Below, one piece after another: positions 22,439 to 31,901 of a stretch of 64,000 nucleotides of DNA. The position numbers and the translations under genes were made by a program. Origin of the DNA: Candidatus Zhuqueibacterota bacterium. GTDB lineage: Bacteria; Zhuqueibacterota; Zhuqueibacteria; Residuimicrobiales; Krinioviventaceae. Below the pieces are notes generated by a model. It was not told where the DNA came from. It did no database searches and saw only the letters and a list, made by a program, of their open reading frames with translations. Within the stretch, counting starts at the first letter, position 1, and each line of letters starts with the position of its first letter. The stretch is from contig JAFGKD010000098.1 of assembly GCA_016928775.1 (NCBI GenBank), forward strand, positions 1 through 64,000, given 5' to 3'.

Positions 22439-25400
22439 ATGAATCCTGTTAGATTGTTTATACTCACTTTTTTCTTGTTTAACATATTTGGATGGTCATA
22501 CCTGACAGGCGAGACACGCATAGCAACTGCCGGTACCGATACAAACAACCTCGCGTACAATGGCGATCCAAACGTCCAGGTGATTTCTCCAAATGGCGGA
22601 GAGACGCTATCAGCGGGCAGCACGTTTGAGATAAGCTGGACGAGCGCTAACTTGAACGAGAATGTTAAAATCGAACTCAGTGTAGATGGCGGAAAAACAT
22701 GGGATGCCGTCGCTGCGGATGCTGAAAATACTGGACGTTACATCTGGGATGTACCGGATCGTCCGACAACGGATGCTCGGATTCGTCTCTCCGGCTCGCC
22801 GACGATCAGCGTTTACGACACCAGCGACACCTCATTCACCATTTCGGGTTCATCGCTCATCTACAATCGCATAGAGGAGGTCGAGACAACCCTGGCCGGC
22901 GGTTATGTTGTCGAAGATCGTCTCGAAACCAGCAACGGCAAAGTCGCCCGCCTTGCAACCACCGGAACCGGAACCATGACCTATACCTTTGATCTCCCGC
23001 CCGCAGACTATGAGCTATTCGTCCGCTATCTGGATGAAAACGATGGCATCTGCACGAGCGTTATCAACATTAATGGCAACAAGGTTGCTGAATGGGTATG
23101 GGATCTTGCTGTTGAAAGTGATATTTACCATTATCGTCGTATTGGCACCTTTCGTTTTAACGCGAATGATGAAATTGAAATGTGGACGATGCGCGATGGT
23201 GGCGAGTATGGCCGGATCGATTATTTTGAGTTTGTTCAACCAAATGAACAGGTACCAGCCATTACAGTGCTTTCCCCAAACGGCGGGGAAAACTGGCCCA
23301 TCGATTCAGCACAGGAGATCACCTGGATCGCGGAAAATACCAGCGGTCGCTACACTATACAGCTCAGCCGCGATGCCGGCACATCATGGGAAGATCTCGC
23401 TACCAACACTGAGATAAATCCGGCCGCCGATAGCACCCTGTCGCTTGTTCTCGCAAAAGTGAGCGGACCAATTTCCGATAGTTGTCTTGTGAAGGTATCG
23501 GACGCAAACGGGAGCGCCTCCGACGTCAGCGCTGCCTTTTTCAGCATCACTGAATCGCAAACGCCAAAACTGACGCTCACATCACCGAACGGCGGCGAGA
23601 TATGGATGACCGGAACGCTGGAAACCATCACCTGGTCGTCCCGGAACGCGAATGGGCCGATCAAGATTGAATTAAGCCGAAATACCGGGGCCACGTGGGA
23701 AACGCTTTTGGACAATACGCCCAATGACGGCACGTTCGACTGGACAGTGACAATACCGCCTTCCGATAACTGCCTCATCCGAATCACCGATACGATCACA
23801 GCAGCATCGGACACCAGTGATGGCATCTTTATCATCAAAGGCACGCCAAAGCTCACGCTGATCATGCCCAATGGCGGCGAAAGCTGGGATGTCGGAACAA
23901 TACAAAGAATTCGCTGGGCATCAGAATTTGTCATCGGTAATATAAAATTAGACCTCAGTCGCGATGCAGGAAATTCCTGGGAAAGCATCACAGCGGATAC
24001 GCTGAACAAGGGAACCTATTCCTGGAGCGTAAAAGGCCCTGAAACACAATCGGCGCTTGTGGCACTGTCGGCACTTGATGGCTCTGCCGCAGATACAAGC
24101 GACGCGGCTTTTACCATTATCACACCGCCATCCATCACCGTGACCTCTCCAAACGGTGGTGAAATGTGGCAAATAGGGGAGACACATACGATTACCTGGC
24201 AATCATACAAAATTGACGGCAACGTCAAGATCGAAATTTCGCGGGATGCGGGTCAATCGTGGTCTGTTATCAGCGCTTCCGTATCCAATGTCGGTTTCCT
24301 GGAATGGACCGTGACCGGACCGGCATCCACCACAGCACTCATCAAAATCAGCTCGAGCAACGGCAGCGTAAGCGGCACAAGCGATTCCACTTTTTCCATT
24401 CATGAGCCACCACAGATTGTTCTCACCAGTCCGAACGGCGGCGAGAAATGGACTATCGGGACAATGCAAAAAATCACCTGGACATCCGTTAATACAAGCG
24501 GCTTTGTCAATGTTGAATTAAGCCGTGATGGCGGCACCAACTGGCAGGCGCTCACCAACAACACAGAGGATACTGGCGAACTGGAGTGGCTGGTCACGGT
24601 CCCCGCCTCACCCTCCTGCCGCATTCGAATCAGTGATGTGAGCGGCACGCCATTTGACGTCAGTGATACGGATTTTGCCATTGTGCAGCCTCTGGAACCA
24701 ACGCTCACACTCATCAAACCGAACGGCGGTGAAACATGGGCCATTGGCACATCGCAAAAAATAACCTGGTTTTCCCAGGACATCGAGACCGACATCACAA
24801 TTGACTTGTCGCGTGACAATGGCAGCACCTGGGAGACGCTGGGTGAAACTGTCATAGATTCAAGCAGCTTCACCTGGAACGTGACAGCACCGGCGGCCGA
24901 CTCGGCACTCGTTCGCTTGAGCACAAATAGCGGCGCCATTCAAACAAAGAGTGCAGCCATTTTTACCATTTCAGAACAACCGGTTATGACGATCACCGCT
25001 CCGAATGGCGGCGAAAAATGGCATATCGGCGAACGCCGTTCGATTGAGTGGACATCAGTGAACACCAGCGGCGCGGTAAAAATCCAGATCTCGCGAGATA
25101 ATGGCGACACCTGGGAGACGTTGATTGAAAACGTCGCAGATACTGGCAGCACCGAATGGACCGTCACTGGCCCGGCGTCAAACATTTGCCTTATCATGAT
25201 ATCCGATGTGGATGGTTCACCCATAGATATCAGCAACGCCGTGTTCAGCGTGCTCGAAGAACCGAGCATCAGCCTGATCAGTCCGAACGGGGATGAAATC
25301 TGGCGCATAGGTGAAACCAACCGTATCGTTTGGGAGTCCACTTATGGTGGCGCAATGATCAACATCGAGCTTTCGCGCGATTTCGGCGCCAGTTGGCAAG

Positions 25401-25855
25401 CACTCATTCCCGATGCGCCAAATTCCGGCAGCTGGATGTGGACCGTGACCGGACCGCCAAATGAATCGTGCTTGATTCGCATTACAGATATACAAAACGC
25501 CATCAGCGATACCAGTGAAGCACCCTTTAAAATTGATTATCCGACGGGCATCGCTCGCATTGGCAGCGACATTCCGAACGAGTATGCGCTACTGCAGAAT
25601 TATCCAAATCCATTTAATCCGATAACGCGCATTCAATATCAACTGCCCTCCCGCTCAGCCGTGCGACTTGAAGTGTACAGTAGTCTCGGTAATCTAATCG
25701 CGACATTGGTTGACGAAGTACAGGCTGCCGGGGTCTACATGCTCATCTGGAGCGGCGTAGACGCTCAAGGTCATCACATGCCATCGGGAGTGTATTTTTA
25801 CAGAATTTCAGCAGATGGATTTAGCGCCACCCGGCGGATGATGTTGATAAAATAA
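22439..25855 (+). CDS. Secreted Ig-like repeat protein with T9SS/FlgD-like C-terminal sorting domain
   Basis: This is a 1138-residue surface or secreted protein. A signal peptide (about 1-25) is followed by one Ig-like repeat, a jelly-roll carbohydrate-binding-like domain (about 140-275, with MTYTFDLPPADYELFVRYLD and YGRIDYFEFV), and then eight more repeats of about 92 residues. Each repeat opens with SPNGGE-W-IG and contains ITW, LSRDGG-SWE and a closing Asp-Ser-Phe motif, the pattern of Kre9/KNH-type Ig-like domains. The last 90 residues (LQNYPNPFNPITRIQYQLPS to the final RRMMLIK) are a FlgD-like/type A sorting domain of the kind used by type IX secretion. AAAGGA lies upstream of the ATG. 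It is divergent from the dcw cluster. The ligand is unknown. Confidence 0.88.
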   Translation: MNPVRLFILTFFLFNIFGWSYLTGETRIATAGTDTNNLAYNGDPNVQVISPNGGETLSAGSTFEISWTSANLNENVKIELSVDGGKTWDAVAADAENTGRYIWDVPDRPTTDARIRLSGSPTISVYDTSDTSFTISGSSLIYNRIEEVETTLAGGYVVEDRLETSNGKVARLATTGTGTMTYTFDLPPADYELFVRYLDENDGICTSVININGNKVAEWVWDLAVESDIYHYRRIGTFRFNANDEIEMWTMRDGGEYGRIDYFEFVQPNEQVPAITVLSPNGGENWPIDSAQEITWIAENTSGRYTIQLSRDAGTSWEDLATNTEINPAADSTLSLVLAKVSGPISDSCLVKVSDANGSASDVSAAFFSITESQTPKLTLTSPNGGEIWMTGTLETITWSSRNANGPIKIELSRNTGATWETLLDNTPNDGTFDWTVTIPPSDNCLIRITDTITAASDTSDGIFIIKGTPKLTLIMPNGGESWDVGTIQRIRWASEFVIGNIKLDLSRDAGNSWESITADTLNKGTYSWSVKGPETQSALVALSALDGSAADTSDAAFTIITPPSITVTSPNGGEMWQIGETHTITWQSYKIDGNVKIEISRDAGQSWSVISASVSNVGFLEWTVTGPASTTALIKISSSNGSVSGTSDSTFSIHEPPQIVLTSPNGGEKWTIGTMQKITWTSVNTSGFVNVELSRDGGTNWQALTNNTEDTGELEWLVTVPASPSCRIRISDVSGTPFDVSDTDFAIVQPLEPTLTLIKPNGGETWAIGTSQKITWFSQDIETDITIDLSRDNGSTWETLGETVIDSSSFTWNVTAPAADSALVRLSTNSGAIQTKSAAIFTISEQPVMTITAPNGGEKWHIGERRSIEWTSVNTSGAVKIQISRDNGDTWETLIENVADTGSTEWTVTGPASNICLIMISDVDGSPIDISNAVFSVLEEPSISLISPNGDEIWRIGETNRIVWESTYGGAMINIELSRDFGASWQALIPDAPNSGSWMWTVTGPPNESCLIRITDIQNAISDTSEAPFKIDYPTGIARIGSDIPNEYALLQNYPNPFNPITRIQYQLPSRSAVRLEVYSSLGNLIATLVDEVQAAGVYMLIWSGVDAQGHHMPSGVYFYRISADGFSATRRMMLIK

Positions 25856-25866
25856 AACCTCCTCTC

Positions 25867-25910
25867 AAAAAAGGCCGTCACGTGTTCATTGGGTGGCGGC
25901 CTTTATTTTT
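25867..25910 (+). terminator. Intrinsic terminator of the repeat-protein gene
   Basis: AAAAGGCCGTCAC pairs with GGTGGCGGCCTTT across a 10-base loop, and ATTTTT follows on the plus strand. It lies 14 bp after the stop codon and may also serve the convergent tolC-like operon. Confidence 0.82.
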
Positions 25911-25933
25911 GGAGTGGCGATGTGAGCTGTTTT

Positions 25934-27250
25934 CTATTCGTATTGTTGGATAATTCCACCGGTCAACCGGAGTAATGCAGTATCCACATCAAGATAGGCA
26001 TAGATCGCATCGAGGCGGTTCACGGCTGAATTCAAATAAAGCAGTTGGACATCACGAAAGTTAAACGAGTTGATGGCACCGCTACGAAATTTATCCTCCG
26101 AGATACTCAAATTGAGCTGTGCCGTTTCGAGAGCCTCATCCGCCACATTGAGCAGCTCCTGACGCACGAGGTGAATTTCATAAAAATTATAAAGCTGATT
26201 GGTCAGAGTATGTTTGATGTTTTCGATTTGCGTCTCCCCGGTTTCACGATCAATCCTGGCAATCTGAACTGCACGAGAACGGTTGCCGCCATTGAACAAA
26301 CTCCAGCTCAGATTCAATGACACGAGATAATTATAGGAATCATTTTGTTGGGGATCAAAACTCTGATAGCGCAGTTCAACATCATTATTGTTGTAGCTGC
26401 CCCGCAGGCTCAAAACTGGCGACCACGCACTTTTTGCCAGACTAATCTCTTTTTCCAGCAGCGACTGGCTAATGTATTGATTTTTCAACGTGCGGTTATT
26501 GGTCAACATTTTCTCTTTCAAAACCTCAAGATCGTATACGACCGGATCGACAACAAAAGCGTCGGCGAAGGTCCAGGTCTCTTGCGCATTGGCAGCCATT
26601 AAAAAATTGAGATTTCGGATAGCGTTCTTGTAGGCAACCTCCTGCAGCATAAAACGTCCCTTGTCTTCGAGATAGGAATTTTGTGCCTGCAGCACATCAT
26701 AAGTCGTTTGGCTGCCTAATTGTTGTCGCTCGGTTTGATAATCATACCGGTCTTTTGACAGTTGCATGAGCGTTCGCGCCACTTGCAGCTTCTCTTTTTC
26801 GAGCAGCACTGCATAATAGGCTAAAATCACATCCTGAATAGTTTGCTCAATAACAACTGCGGTATTGCCGGCCGAGAGATTTTCAAACAATTTTAATTTG
26901 CTTTTGCGAATTTGAATTCCCAGCCCATCAAATAACAGCCAATTCAAGGACACGTTAGCCTGGAGCTGATCGCGTTCGAAATCGCCTAATTGCATTTGCC
27001 CGGCATCAGGATTATCGCTTTCACTATAGTCCCAGTATCGGCTGCCGTTCAGGGAAAAGTCAATGCTCGGATATAGTCCCGCTGTTCCCCAGGCATTATT
27101 GATCTCGGCAACACGCTGGTCACTTTTTGTCACGCGAATGGTGTAATTATTCTCCAGCGCGATGGCAATGGCATCGTTCAAACCGAGGCTCTCCTGAGCC
27201 GGGGCAAGGGTATAAAGAACCAAAATAATCAACAGTGCATTTTTAATCAT
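25934..27250 (-). CDS. TolC-family outer-membrane efflux protein
   Basis: This 438-residue protein should form the outer-membrane exit duct of the pump encoded upstream. Start ATG 27250 gives a signal peptide MIKNALLIILVLYTLAPAQ. It has two OEP repeats, each opening with a helix-rich segment (LNDAIAIALENNYTIRVTKS and, later, LKEKMLTNNRTLKNQYISQS) and strand segments such as SLNLSWSLFNGG, typical of TolC. The start overlaps the 3' end of the RND gene, so expression is coupled to the permease. Confidence 0.9.
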   Translation of the reverse strand: MIKNALLIILVLYTLAPAQESLGLNDAIAIALENNYTIRVTKSDQRVAEINNAWGTAGLYPSIDFSLNGSRYWDYSESDNPDAGQMQLGDFERDQLQANVSLNWLLFDGLGIQIRKSKLKLFENLSAGNTAVVIEQTIQDVILAYYAVLLEKEKLQVARTLMQLSKDRYDYQTERQQLGSQTTYDVLQAQNSYLEDKGRFMLQEVAYKNAIRNLNFLMAANAQETWTFADAFVVDPVVYDLEVLKEKMLTNNRTLKNQYISQSLLEKEISLAKSAWSPVLSLRGSYNNNDVELRYQSFDPQQNDSYNYLVSLNLSWSLFNGGNRSRAVQIARIDRETGETQIENIKHTLTNQLYNFYEIHLVRQELLNVADEALETAQLNLSISEDKFRSGAINSFNFRDVQLLYLNSAVNRLDAIYAYLDVDTALLRLTGGIIQQYE

Positions 27251-27257
27251 TTTTATC

Positions 27258-30200
27258 TCAATCAATATGTCGTTTGCTATAAATAACGCCGATCTCGACT
27301 TCTTCGGCGCTCGGTTTAATGCCGGTCCAGACGCCTTTTGTGGCCACGCGCAGGTCGTTCAACACATAAATCAACACCGGAAAAAAGATCAGAATAAAAA
27401 AGGTGCCGATAGCTACACCATACGCCAGGGAAATCGCCATGGGAATGAGAAATTGCGCCTGGTGGCTTTTTTCCAAAATCAGCGGAAAGAGTCCCAGGGA
27501 TGTTGTGACTGTTGTTAAAATGATCGGACGTAACCGTGTGCGACCGGCTTCAATGATGGCTTGCCGCACGCTCATTCCCTCAGCCACGAGAGAATTATAT
27601 TTTGATAAAAAGACCACCGCATCATTCACAATAACGCCGGACAGCGCCACAACCCCGAGCATACTGATGATAGAAATAGGGCGACCGTGAATGCCGTGGC
27701 CCCAAAATGCGCCTAAAAACGACAGTGGAATCATGAGCAAAATAATAATGGATTGTGCCGTTGACTTGAAATGCAGCATCAACAGCAGAATGATCCCGGC
27801 AAAGGCGATGATAAAGAAGAATTGTAATTTTTCCATCGCAATCGAACTCTCGCGCTGTTGACCCTGGTACATGACGTTAATAGTGGGATATTTCGCTTTG
27901 AGTTGGGGAACAATATCCTGGTTCACCACCGCCAATATTTCCGGCACCGAGGCGTAAGGATCAACCGTCTCGGCCTCCACCCGAACTTCACGTTGACCAT
28001 TAAATCGATTGATATTGACCGGCCCACGCCTGAGTTCATAATCTGCCAACTCGATGAGCGGGAATTCGCCGCGCGGCGTTTTGATTTTCATTTTTTCCAT
28101 CTGGCCAATATTTTCGCGGTCCTGGCTCGGATAGCGTACCCAGATTCGAATCTCATCCTTGCCCTGCTGCAACCGCTGGATTTGTCCGCCATAAAATCCC
28201 TGCCGTACCTGGTTGGCGATGGCATTCTCATCCAGACCTAAAAAATAGGCTTTGGGCTTGAGCTTGAGCAAGATTTCCTGTTTGCCCTGGGCATTATTTT
28301 CGATGATATCTTTCAAGGCAGGCAAATTCGCCAATTCATCCATGAGGAATACTTTGGCTTTTTCGAGTTCCTCAAGGTTGCGACTCAGCAAGCTGATGGA
28401 CACCGGCGCACCCCATCGATTACGGCCCGTGACAGTGAATTTTTGTGCTTCCGGTACTGGGCCGATTTTTTCTTTCACCCGTTGCGCGATCTCGTGCCCG
28501 GTTAAATCCATATTGGTGATATCTTTCGGCCATACCATGATGCTACCGGCATGCGCACCGATCTCCTGGCCATCAAAAGCACCGCCAACCCGCAACAGGG
28601 TTTGTTCAATGATCGGCCCCTCTTCGCCAAGCTCCTGCATCAATTCCTCATTGACCTCCCATACGACTTTTTCATACTCTTGCAAAAATCGATAGGTTTG
28701 TTCCTCGCCGGAACCGGGAACAAAGGCAACATTGATTTCGAAATTATCAAAATCGACCATGGGGAAATAGGTGTTTTTGATAAATCCACCCATAAAAAGA
28801 CCCAGCGAGATCAAAATCAAAGCCACTGGCACACCTAACATGATGTAGCGCCACTCTAAAATCCAGTCAAGAGTGCGCACATAAACTTTGTCGCGCAGCC
28901 ATATAATGAAATTTTCTATCCATTTTTTCAGACCGCGGCTCGGCATTTCCATTTTCTTTCGGTTGAGCACATGTTCTTTGCCAAGGTGCGCTGGCAGGAC
29001 AAAAAAGGCCTCCAACAAGGACAGGGCCAGCGCGGTGATGACGATGAACGCCATCTCGAATGCTACCTCCATTTGCGTGCCTTGTAAAAAAAGCAGCGGC
29101 AGAAATGCCACAATCGTTGTTGTCACCGATGTGAGCACAGCAGGGGCAACCTCCATCGTGCCGTCAACCGCGGCTAACATGGGATTTTTACCTTTTTCAA
29201 AATGCTGATATATATTCTCGCCAATCACGATGCCATCATCCACCAAAATGCCCACGACGAGAATCATGCCAAACAACGACATCATATTGATCGTGACGCC
29301 ATACAAATTCACTAAAATGAACATGGCTAAAAACGAAAACGGAATACCCCAGGCAACCCAAAACGAGACACGAAAACTGAGAAACATGGTGAGCGAGATG
29401 ACGACTAAAAGAAAACCATACAAGCCGTTTTCAACCAATATATCAAGACGACCTTTGAGAATTTCCAAAAACGAAAAATCCATTTTCATTTGTACCGCTT
29501 CGTGCGTCGCATTAAATTCTTTGATATAGTTTTTGACAAATTCATCAATTTGTGCAAGATTCTCCTCTGGCAACTTGCTGATCATAAAACTGACTGCTTT
29601 GCGACCATTTCGATAGCTGGGATAAAAGTTATCCGGTTCCTTTAATTTGACGACCGCCACATCTCGAACACGCAAAAAGCCACCGGTCTCGTTGCCGCGT
29701 AAAATGATGTTACCAATGACATCCGGATCGGCACTGCGCGAACGCAAACGAATGAGAATCTCTTCGTTCTTCGATTTGATCTGACCGCCGGAGATATCGC
29801 GATTATTTTTCAAAATGGCATTGCCGATCTCGTCAAAAGTTAAATTATAGCGTAACAGGTCTGATTCCTTGATCTCGACAGAGATCTCCGGAGACGGCGC
29901 CCCAAATATCTGCGCCTGACTGATGATACCAGAATTCAGAAAATCATCTTCGACTTGATGCGCGAATTTTTTCAGCGTAAAAAGATCGTCCGAGCCGGAC
30001 AAGCTGATAAACATGGCACGTGACATGGAACGCTGCTTAAAAACAATTGGTCGCTCCGCCGCCGACGGAAAGGAAGAAATACCATCGACCGCATTCTTGA
30101 CCTCCATCAATGTTTCATCGATATCATATCGCCCGGTGGTTTCGATCAAAACCGTTGCCGAATTTTCCGATGAGGTCGAAGTGAATTCCTTGATTCCGAC

Positions 30201-30425
30201 AATACTGCGGATCGCCTCTTCGATTCTTGACGTGACACCTTCTTCCATTTCAACAGGAGATGCCCCCGGATAAAAAACCGAGATAGAGATAAAGCGACTG
30301 GTGATTTCCGGAAATGCAGATTGTTTGACATTGGCCAATGATAGCAAGCCGCCAATCACCACAACCGCGATAATAATATTTGCATAAAATGGAAATTTTA
30401 CAAAAGTTGAAACGATCTTTCTCAT
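27258..30425 (-). CDS. RND-family efflux permease (AcrB/HAE1-like)
   Basis: This 1055-residue inner-membrane proton antiporter is the normal length for the family. It has twelve predicted helices and two large periplasmic loops. The N-terminal FVKFPFYANIIIAVVVIGG and SVFYPGASPVEMEEGV are family-typical. The helix-4 proton relay pair is present in VVGILVDDGIVIGENI (near 400). The second half repeats the pattern (SGVIVNDAVVFLSKYNSLVA near 960). Substrate cannot be told from sequence. The set membrane-fusion protein, permease and TolC is complete and in one operon. Confidence 0.93.
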   Translation of the reverse strand: MRKIVSTFVKFPFYANIIIAVVVIGGLLSLANVKQSAFPEITSRFISISVFYPGASPVEMEEGVTSRIEEAIRSIVGIKEFTSTSSENSATVLIETTGRYDIDETLMEVKNAVDGISSFPSAAERPIVFKQRSMSRAMFISLSGSDDLFTLKKFAHQVEDDFLNSGIISQAQIFGAPSPEISVEIKESDLLRYNLTFDEIGNAILKNNRDISGGQIKSKNEEILIRLRSRSADPDVIGNIILRGNETGGFLRVRDVAVVKLKEPDNFYPSYRNGRKAVSFMISKLPEENLAQIDEFVKNYIKEFNATHEAVQMKMDFSFLEILKGRLDILVENGLYGFLLVVISLTMFLSFRVSFWVAWGIPFSFLAMFILVNLYGVTINMMSLFGMILVVGILVDDGIVIGENIYQHFEKGKNPMLAAVDGTMEVAPAVLTSVTTTIVAFLPLLFLQGTQMEVAFEMAFIVITALALSLLEAFFVLPAHLGKEHVLNRKKMEMPSRGLKKWIENFIIWLRDKVYVRTLDWILEWRYIMLGVPVALILISLGLFMGGFIKNTYFPMVDFDNFEINVAFVPGSGEEQTYRFLQEYEKVVWEVNEELMQELGEEGPIIEQTLLRVGGAFDGQEIGAHAGSIMVWPKDITNMDLTGHEIAQRVKEKIGPVPEAQKFTVTGRNRWGAPVSISLLSRNLEELEKAKVFLMDELANLPALKDIIENNAQGKQEILLKLKPKAYFLGLDENAIANQVRQGFYGGQIQRLQQGKDEIRIWVRYPSQDRENIGQMEKMKIKTPRGEFPLIELADYELRRGPVNINRFNGQREVRVEAETVDPYASVPEILAVVNQDIVPQLKAKYPTINVMYQGQQRESSIAMEKLQFFFIIAFAGIILLLMLHFKSTAQSIIILLMIPLSFLGAFWGHGIHGRPISIISMLGVVALSGVIVNDAVVFLSKYNSLVAEGMSVRQAIIEAGRTRLRPIILTTVTTSLGLFPLILEKSHQAQFLIPMAISLAYGVAIGTFFILIFFPVLIYVLNDLRVATKGVWTGIKPSAEEVEIGVIYSKRHID

Positions 30426-30457
30426 TGTATAGTCACTCGATTAGATGTGGAATTGTG

Positions 30458-31639
30458 TCAGCTAATTTGTGGAATGCTCTGGTTTGTATCTTGCGGTTGT
30501 TCCGGCACACTGTCGACGCCCAATATTTTAACCGGCGTATTTTCCGCGACATTGATCAACGGCTGTACAACAACAAACACGCCTTCAGGCAATCCCCGAA
30601 AAACGACTGTTTCAACATTAAATTTTACAATTTCAACCTGCCGTTTTTTCAAACGTCCCTCTTCAACAGTGAACACCACATCAGAATTAAAAACAGCGTT
30701 GCGCGGAATTTCCATGGCGTCGGGAATGGTCATGCCGCCAAATTCGGCGATGAGATATTCGTTACGATAGAGCGGTGCCTGGCGATCAAGCGGTACACGG
30801 ACAAAAATGCTGCGCGCCTGGGTGTTTAGATCGACAAAATCGGAAACGCGCACAACAGTACCATTCCAGTCCAAATGTCGCTTATCCGAATGTAATGTAA
30901 CCGGATCTCCGACACGGATGAATGGAGCCTGGTCTTGATCAACCAGAACTTCAACCTCTAGCGCGTCGGTACGAATGATGCTGGCGATTCGAACACCCAT
31001 ACCGGTAAAGGCACCAACCTGCTGATGCACCTCTGCAAAAGTACCGGCGAACGGCGCAGTGATCGTGTGGCGCTCGAGTTGTTTTTCAGCCTGCTTGATT
31101 GAATAATACTCATTCAGGACATTCCGGCTGGCTAAAAATATTTTCATCTTTTCGGATTGAATATCCGGTAGCACCGGAAAATCCCTGTCAATATTTATCG
31201 AGTTGAAAAAAGCCAAAAACGCATCATATTTATCTGGAAAGTCAATTTTTATGTCGGGTAGCAGATTGGCGACAGTTGTGAGGAAATGGCTTTTTTGCGC
31301 TTTGAGCGCCAGCTCGACTTCATCTTTATAAATGACCAGCAACGTGTCGCCTTTTCGAAATCGTTCGCTTTTTTTTAAATCAACAGAACCCGGCTCGATT
31401 TTACCCGTTGCTTCTGCAATGACCTCCACCTCCTCGGTTGAGACAACCCGGCCCATATTAATCACTTTGGACTTGATTGTCGCATAGGAAACGGATTCTG
31501 CCTTGACCCATCGATCACCTGCATCGGGTGTACGTCGCGGCAGGTCTTCTCTCTGAGCGGCTAAAAATTGCATTAAAGCAAATCCAATCACAAACAGCAG
31601 AACAAGACTCCCGACGATAATAAATTGACGTTTTTTCAT
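30458..31639 (-). CDS. Periplasmic adaptor (membrane-fusion) protein of the RND pump
   Basis: This 393-residue HlyD/AcrA-family adaptor has an N-terminal membrane anchor (VGSLVLLFVIGFALMQFLAA, about 8-28). The first lipoyl half is near 70-110 (EVEVIAEATGKIEPGS). A helical hairpin spans about 110-200, the second lipoyl half is HTITAPFAGTFAEVHQQVGA, and beta-barrel and membrane-proximal domains follow. It lacks the lipobox Cys of AcrA and is probably anchored by its N-terminal helix. It is the first gene of the efflux operon. Confidence 0.9.
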   Translation of the reverse strand: MKKRQFIIVGSLVLLFVIGFALMQFLAAQREDLPRRTPDAGDRWVKAESVSYATIKSKVINMGRVVSTEEVEVIAEATGKIEPGSVDLKKSERFRKGDTLLVIYKDEVELALKAQKSHFLTTVANLLPDIKIDFPDKYDAFLAFFNSINIDRDFPVLPDIQSEKMKIFLASRNVLNEYYSIKQAEKQLERHTITAPFAGTFAEVHQQVGAFTGMGVRIASIIRTDALEVEVLVDQDQAPFIRVGDPVTLHSDKRHLDWNGTVVRVSDFVDLNTQARSIFVRVPLDRQAPLYRNEYLIAEFGGMTIPDAMEIPRNAVFNSDVVFTVEEGRLKKRQVEIVKFNVETVVFRGLPEGVFVVVQPLINVAENTPVKILGVDSVPEQPQDTNQSIPQIS

Positions 31640-31790
31640 GAGCTATTTACACCTTTTTTTTAAATCAACGTGCTGGTTTTAGTATTATGCATAAAGACGA
31701 ACTTTTCATTTTTTTGTTCTTGACCTTTTCTCCCGATTTATAGATGTAAAAAAATCGAGAGAATATGCGGACTGCGGCGGGCAATTTTTC

Positions 31791-31819
31791 TTGATGTCCA
31801 CACCGCGAAGAAATACTAA
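31791..31819 (+). promoter_or_regulatory. Possible promoter of the ABC-exporter operon
   Basis: TTGATG (31791-31796), a 17-base spacer and TACTAA (31814-31819) lie about 80 bp before the first ABC gene in the 262-bp divergent gap. The match to consensus is moderate. Nothing else is seen in the gap except A/T-rich DNA. Confidence 0.35.
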
Positions 31820-31901
31820 CAATAAATAAAAAGAAATCATTTCTGCTTTGTATTTTAGATTAAAATTTGTAATTTTTCGACCATTTGAATAAAGGGGAGC
31901 T

